From positions 1 through 7,438 of the forward strand of contig JAHEXN010000177.1 in the NCBI GenBank assembly GCA_023252095.1: DNA of 7,438 nucleotides, in the 5' to 3' direction. Shown here one piece after another: positions 5,868 through 7,438 of this stretch. The position numbers and the translations under genes are program-made. Positions within the stretch are counted from its first letter, which is position 1; every line of letters starts with the position of its first letter. Source of the DNA: Actinomycetes bacterium. Its GTDB lineage: Bacteria; Actinomycetota; Actinomycetes; Propionibacteriales; Nocardioidaceae. The notes beneath the pieces were generated by a model. That model worked only from the letters and a program-made list of their open reading frames with translations, was not told the origin of the DNA and made no database searches.

Positions 5868-7438
5868 CGATCGAGCACGATCCGCACGGCGTCCCCGTCA
5901 TCCGTGGTGCGAACCTGCTCGAGGTCGCTCGTGAGCAGGGACGCTCGGTCGCCCGCGAACGTGGTTGGCAGATCGAGCTCGAACGACTGCGGGGCGAGGG
6001 GCGCACGGCCGAGATCCTCGGCGCCGCGGGCGTCCCGTGGGACGTGTTCGCGCGGCGGTCGCTGCTCGAGGAGGTCGCCAAGCACGCCTACCGGGGTCTG
6101 GACGCGACGAGTCGCGCGTTCGTCGACGCGTTCGTCGCCGGTGTCAACGGCGGGCTCGTGTCGTCGCCCGTCCCCGAGGAGCTCGCCCGCGTCGGCGCCC
6201 GGCCGGGCGAGTGGCGGCCGTGGACCCCGCTTGCGGTGTTCCTCGTGCAGCACGTGCTGTTCGCGACCTTCCCCACGAAGTGGTGGCGGGAGCGGCTCGC
6301 GACCGTGGCCGGTGACGAAGCCGTGGCGCTGTTCGACCTCGAGGGGCCGGTCTGGTCGGGCTCCAACGCATGGGCCGTCGGTGGTGGGCGCACCGCCTCC
6401 GGACTGCCGATCGTCGCGGGCGACCCCCACCGGCTGATCGAGTCGCCCGGCGTGTACCAGCAGGTGCGCCTCGTAGGACCGGACTTCGACGTCGTCGGCC
6501 TGACCTTCCCCGGCGTGCCGGGGGTGCAGCACTTCGCCCACACGGGCCACGTCGCGTGGGGCATCACGAACGCGATGGCCGACTACCAGGACCTCTACGT
6601 CGAGCGGCTGCGTCGCGACGAGGACGCCGTCATGGTGGAAGGTCCCGAGGGCTGGTACGACGCCGACACCTCGACGAGCCGCGTGCAGGTGCGCGGGGGC
6701 TCGCCGGTCGACGTCGAGATCATCGTGACCCGCAACGGCCCGGTCGTGCACGGCGGCGCGGGCGAGCGGGCCTATGCGCTGCGAACGCCGTCGTTCGCGC
6801 TGCGCGACCTGGGGTTCTCGGCCCTCGTGCCGTTGCTGCACGCGCGCACGGTCGACGACGTCGAGGCTGCGTTCGCAGGCTGGGTCGAGCCGGTCAACGA
6901 CGTCCTCGTCGCCGACACCACGGGGGCCGTGCGCCACCTGACCGCCGGCCGGGTCCCGGTGCGCGCCGAGGCGAACCGCCAGCGCCCCGTGCCCGCGTGG
7001 GAGCCCGGACACGAGTGGACCGGGTGGGCCGACACGATGCCACGGCACGACGTCCCGTCCGACGGATTCGTCGTGACCGCGAACGAGCGTCGCGGCGAGG
7101 GGCCCTGGCTCGGTGTCGAGTACGCGCCGCCGCACCGCGCCCGGCGGATCGCTGAGCTCCTCGACGCCGACCCGAAGGCCGACGCGGCTACGTGCGCGCG
7201 GATCCAGGTCGACACGTTCCTCCCGACGGCCGCCCGCCTGCAGGGGCTCGTCGCAGGCCTCGCATCGCTGAGTCCCGGAGCCGGTCGGTGGCGCGACATC
7301 ATCGTGGCGTGGGACGGCCACATGGACGCCGACAGCGTCGGCGCCGGAGCCTTCGGGGCCTGGCGCGGTGAGCTGGTGCGGCGCATCGCGGCGGCCGACT
7401 CCCTGGCAGGGCTCGAGGGCACCCCGGAGGCAGGACCC
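5864..7438 (+). CDS. desG: Penicillin-amidase-family Ntn-hydrolase, DesG-like, 3' end outside window
   Basis: The first 525 codons of a penicillin acylase (peptidase S45) family protein are present; members usually have 700-850 residues. Such proteins autocleave before a Ser that becomes the N-terminal nucleophile. The N-terminal part shows HDPHGVPVIRGANLLEVAR (5-23) and SVARERGWQIELERLRGEGR (28-47). The cleavage site is WSGSNAWAV (164-172) with Ser167 as nucleophile. It is followed by TASGLPIVAGDPHR (177-190), TFPGVPGVQHFAHTGHVAWG (214-233), NAMADYQDLYVE (236-247) and EPVNDVLVADTTGAV (342-356), where Asn345 is the likely oxyanion-hole residue. Position B23 is His189, as in cephalosporin- and lactone-acylase types, not Gln as in E. 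coli penicillin G acylase. The GTG start shares GTGA with the desD stop and has GGGAG at 5850-5854. The in-frame stop at 5792-5794 and the lack of another start rule out a hidden signal peptide, so the protein should be cytoplasmic. Operon position suggests siderophore acyl or aryl tailoring; the symbol follows a proposed name and is tentative. Confidence 0.85.
   Translation, partial: MTIEHDPHGVPVIRGANLLEVAREQGRSVARERGWQIELERLRGEGRTAEILGAAGVPWDVFARRSLLEEVAKHAYRGLDATSRAFVDAFVAGVNGGLVSSPVPEELARVGARPGEWRPWTPLAVFLVQHVLFATFPTKWWRERLATVAGDEAVALFDLEGPVWSGSNAWAVGGGRTASGLPIVAGDPHRLIESPGVYQQVRLVGPDFDVVGLTFPGVPGVQHFAHTGHVAWGITNAMADYQDLYVERLRRDEDAVMVEGPEGWYDADTSTSRVQVRGGSPVDVEIIVTRNGPVVHGGAGERAYALRTPSFALRDLGFSALVPLLHARTVDDVEAAFAGWVEPVNDVLVADTTGAVRHLTAGRVPVRAEANRQRPVPAWEPGHEWTGWADTMPRHDVPSDGFVVTANERRGEGPWLGVEYAPPHRARRIAELLDADPKADAATCARIQVDTFLPTAARLQGLVAGLASLSPGAGRWRDIIVAWDGHMDADSVGAGAFGAWRGELVRRIAAADSLAGLEGTPEAGP

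Noticed and set aside
5339..7321. 660-codon minus-strand open frame opposite desD and desG
   Set aside because: The translation is rich in Arg, Gly, Pro and Ser with no recognisable domain, while both plus-strand genes beneath it have clear family motifs. Long antisense frames are normal in GC-rich genomes.
1..7438. tRNA, rRNA, CRISPR array, insertion sequence or attachment site
   Set aside because: I looked on both strands and found no cloverleaf-like sequence, regularly spaced repeats, transposase motifs or terminal inverted repeats. Apart from 541-658 the window is filled by coding sequence.

Overview
The window looks like chromosomal DNA from a high-GC Gram-positive bacterium (Actinomycetota). 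The reasons are uniformly GC-rich coding sequence with G or C at nearly every third codon position, frequent GTG starts, start/stop overlaps between genes, a DtxR/IdeR/DmdR1-type iron box, and a desferrioxamine (des) siderophore gene set in the classical actinobacterial order. The genus cannot be fixed from the sequence alone.

Layout. (1) Bases 1-540, minus strand: the N-terminal 180 codons of a DUF2461/TIGR02453-family protein that runs off the left edge. It has a GTG start and probably a leaderless promoter. (2) Bases 541-658: a divergent intergenic region with a candidate leaderless promoter for the DUF2461 gene, a perfect 16-bp palindrome in that promoter's spacer, four copies of ACCGGTC in and just beside the region, and an iron box overlapping the likely -10 element of the plus-strand operon. 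(3) Bases 659-7438, plus strand: one tightly packed operon, desA (lysine decarboxylase) - a 23-codon mini-ORF - desB (cadaverine N-hydroxylase) - desC (N-hydroxycadaverine acyltransferase) - desD (NIS synthetase) - a penicillin-amidase-family gene (desG-like) cut by the right edge. Every junction overlaps: ATGA at desA/mini-ORF, mini-ORF/desB and desB/desC, 14 nt at desC/desD, and GTGA at desD/desG.

How it works together. DesA makes cadaverine from lysine. DesB N-hydroxylates it. DesC acylates the hydroxylamine, giving for example N-hydroxy-N-succinylcadaverine. DesD uses ATP to join these units into a linear or cyclic trihydroxamate that binds Fe(III). The iron box implies repression when iron is plentiful. 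The last gene is an Ntn-hydrolase of the penicillin acylase superfamily that is co-translated with desD and has no signal peptide. It is the least understood part of the locus and a candidate for acyl or aryl tailoring of the siderophore. As I recall it, a 2017 phylogenomic study proposed the name desG for such genes and linked them to phenylacetyl-desferrioxamines. That makes the idea a published hypothesis, not a new system. No receptor, exporter, ferri-siderophore reductase or regulator gene lies inside the window.

The less-described features are the mini-ORF with a duplicated coupling junction between desA and desB, and the palindrome in the divergent promoter.
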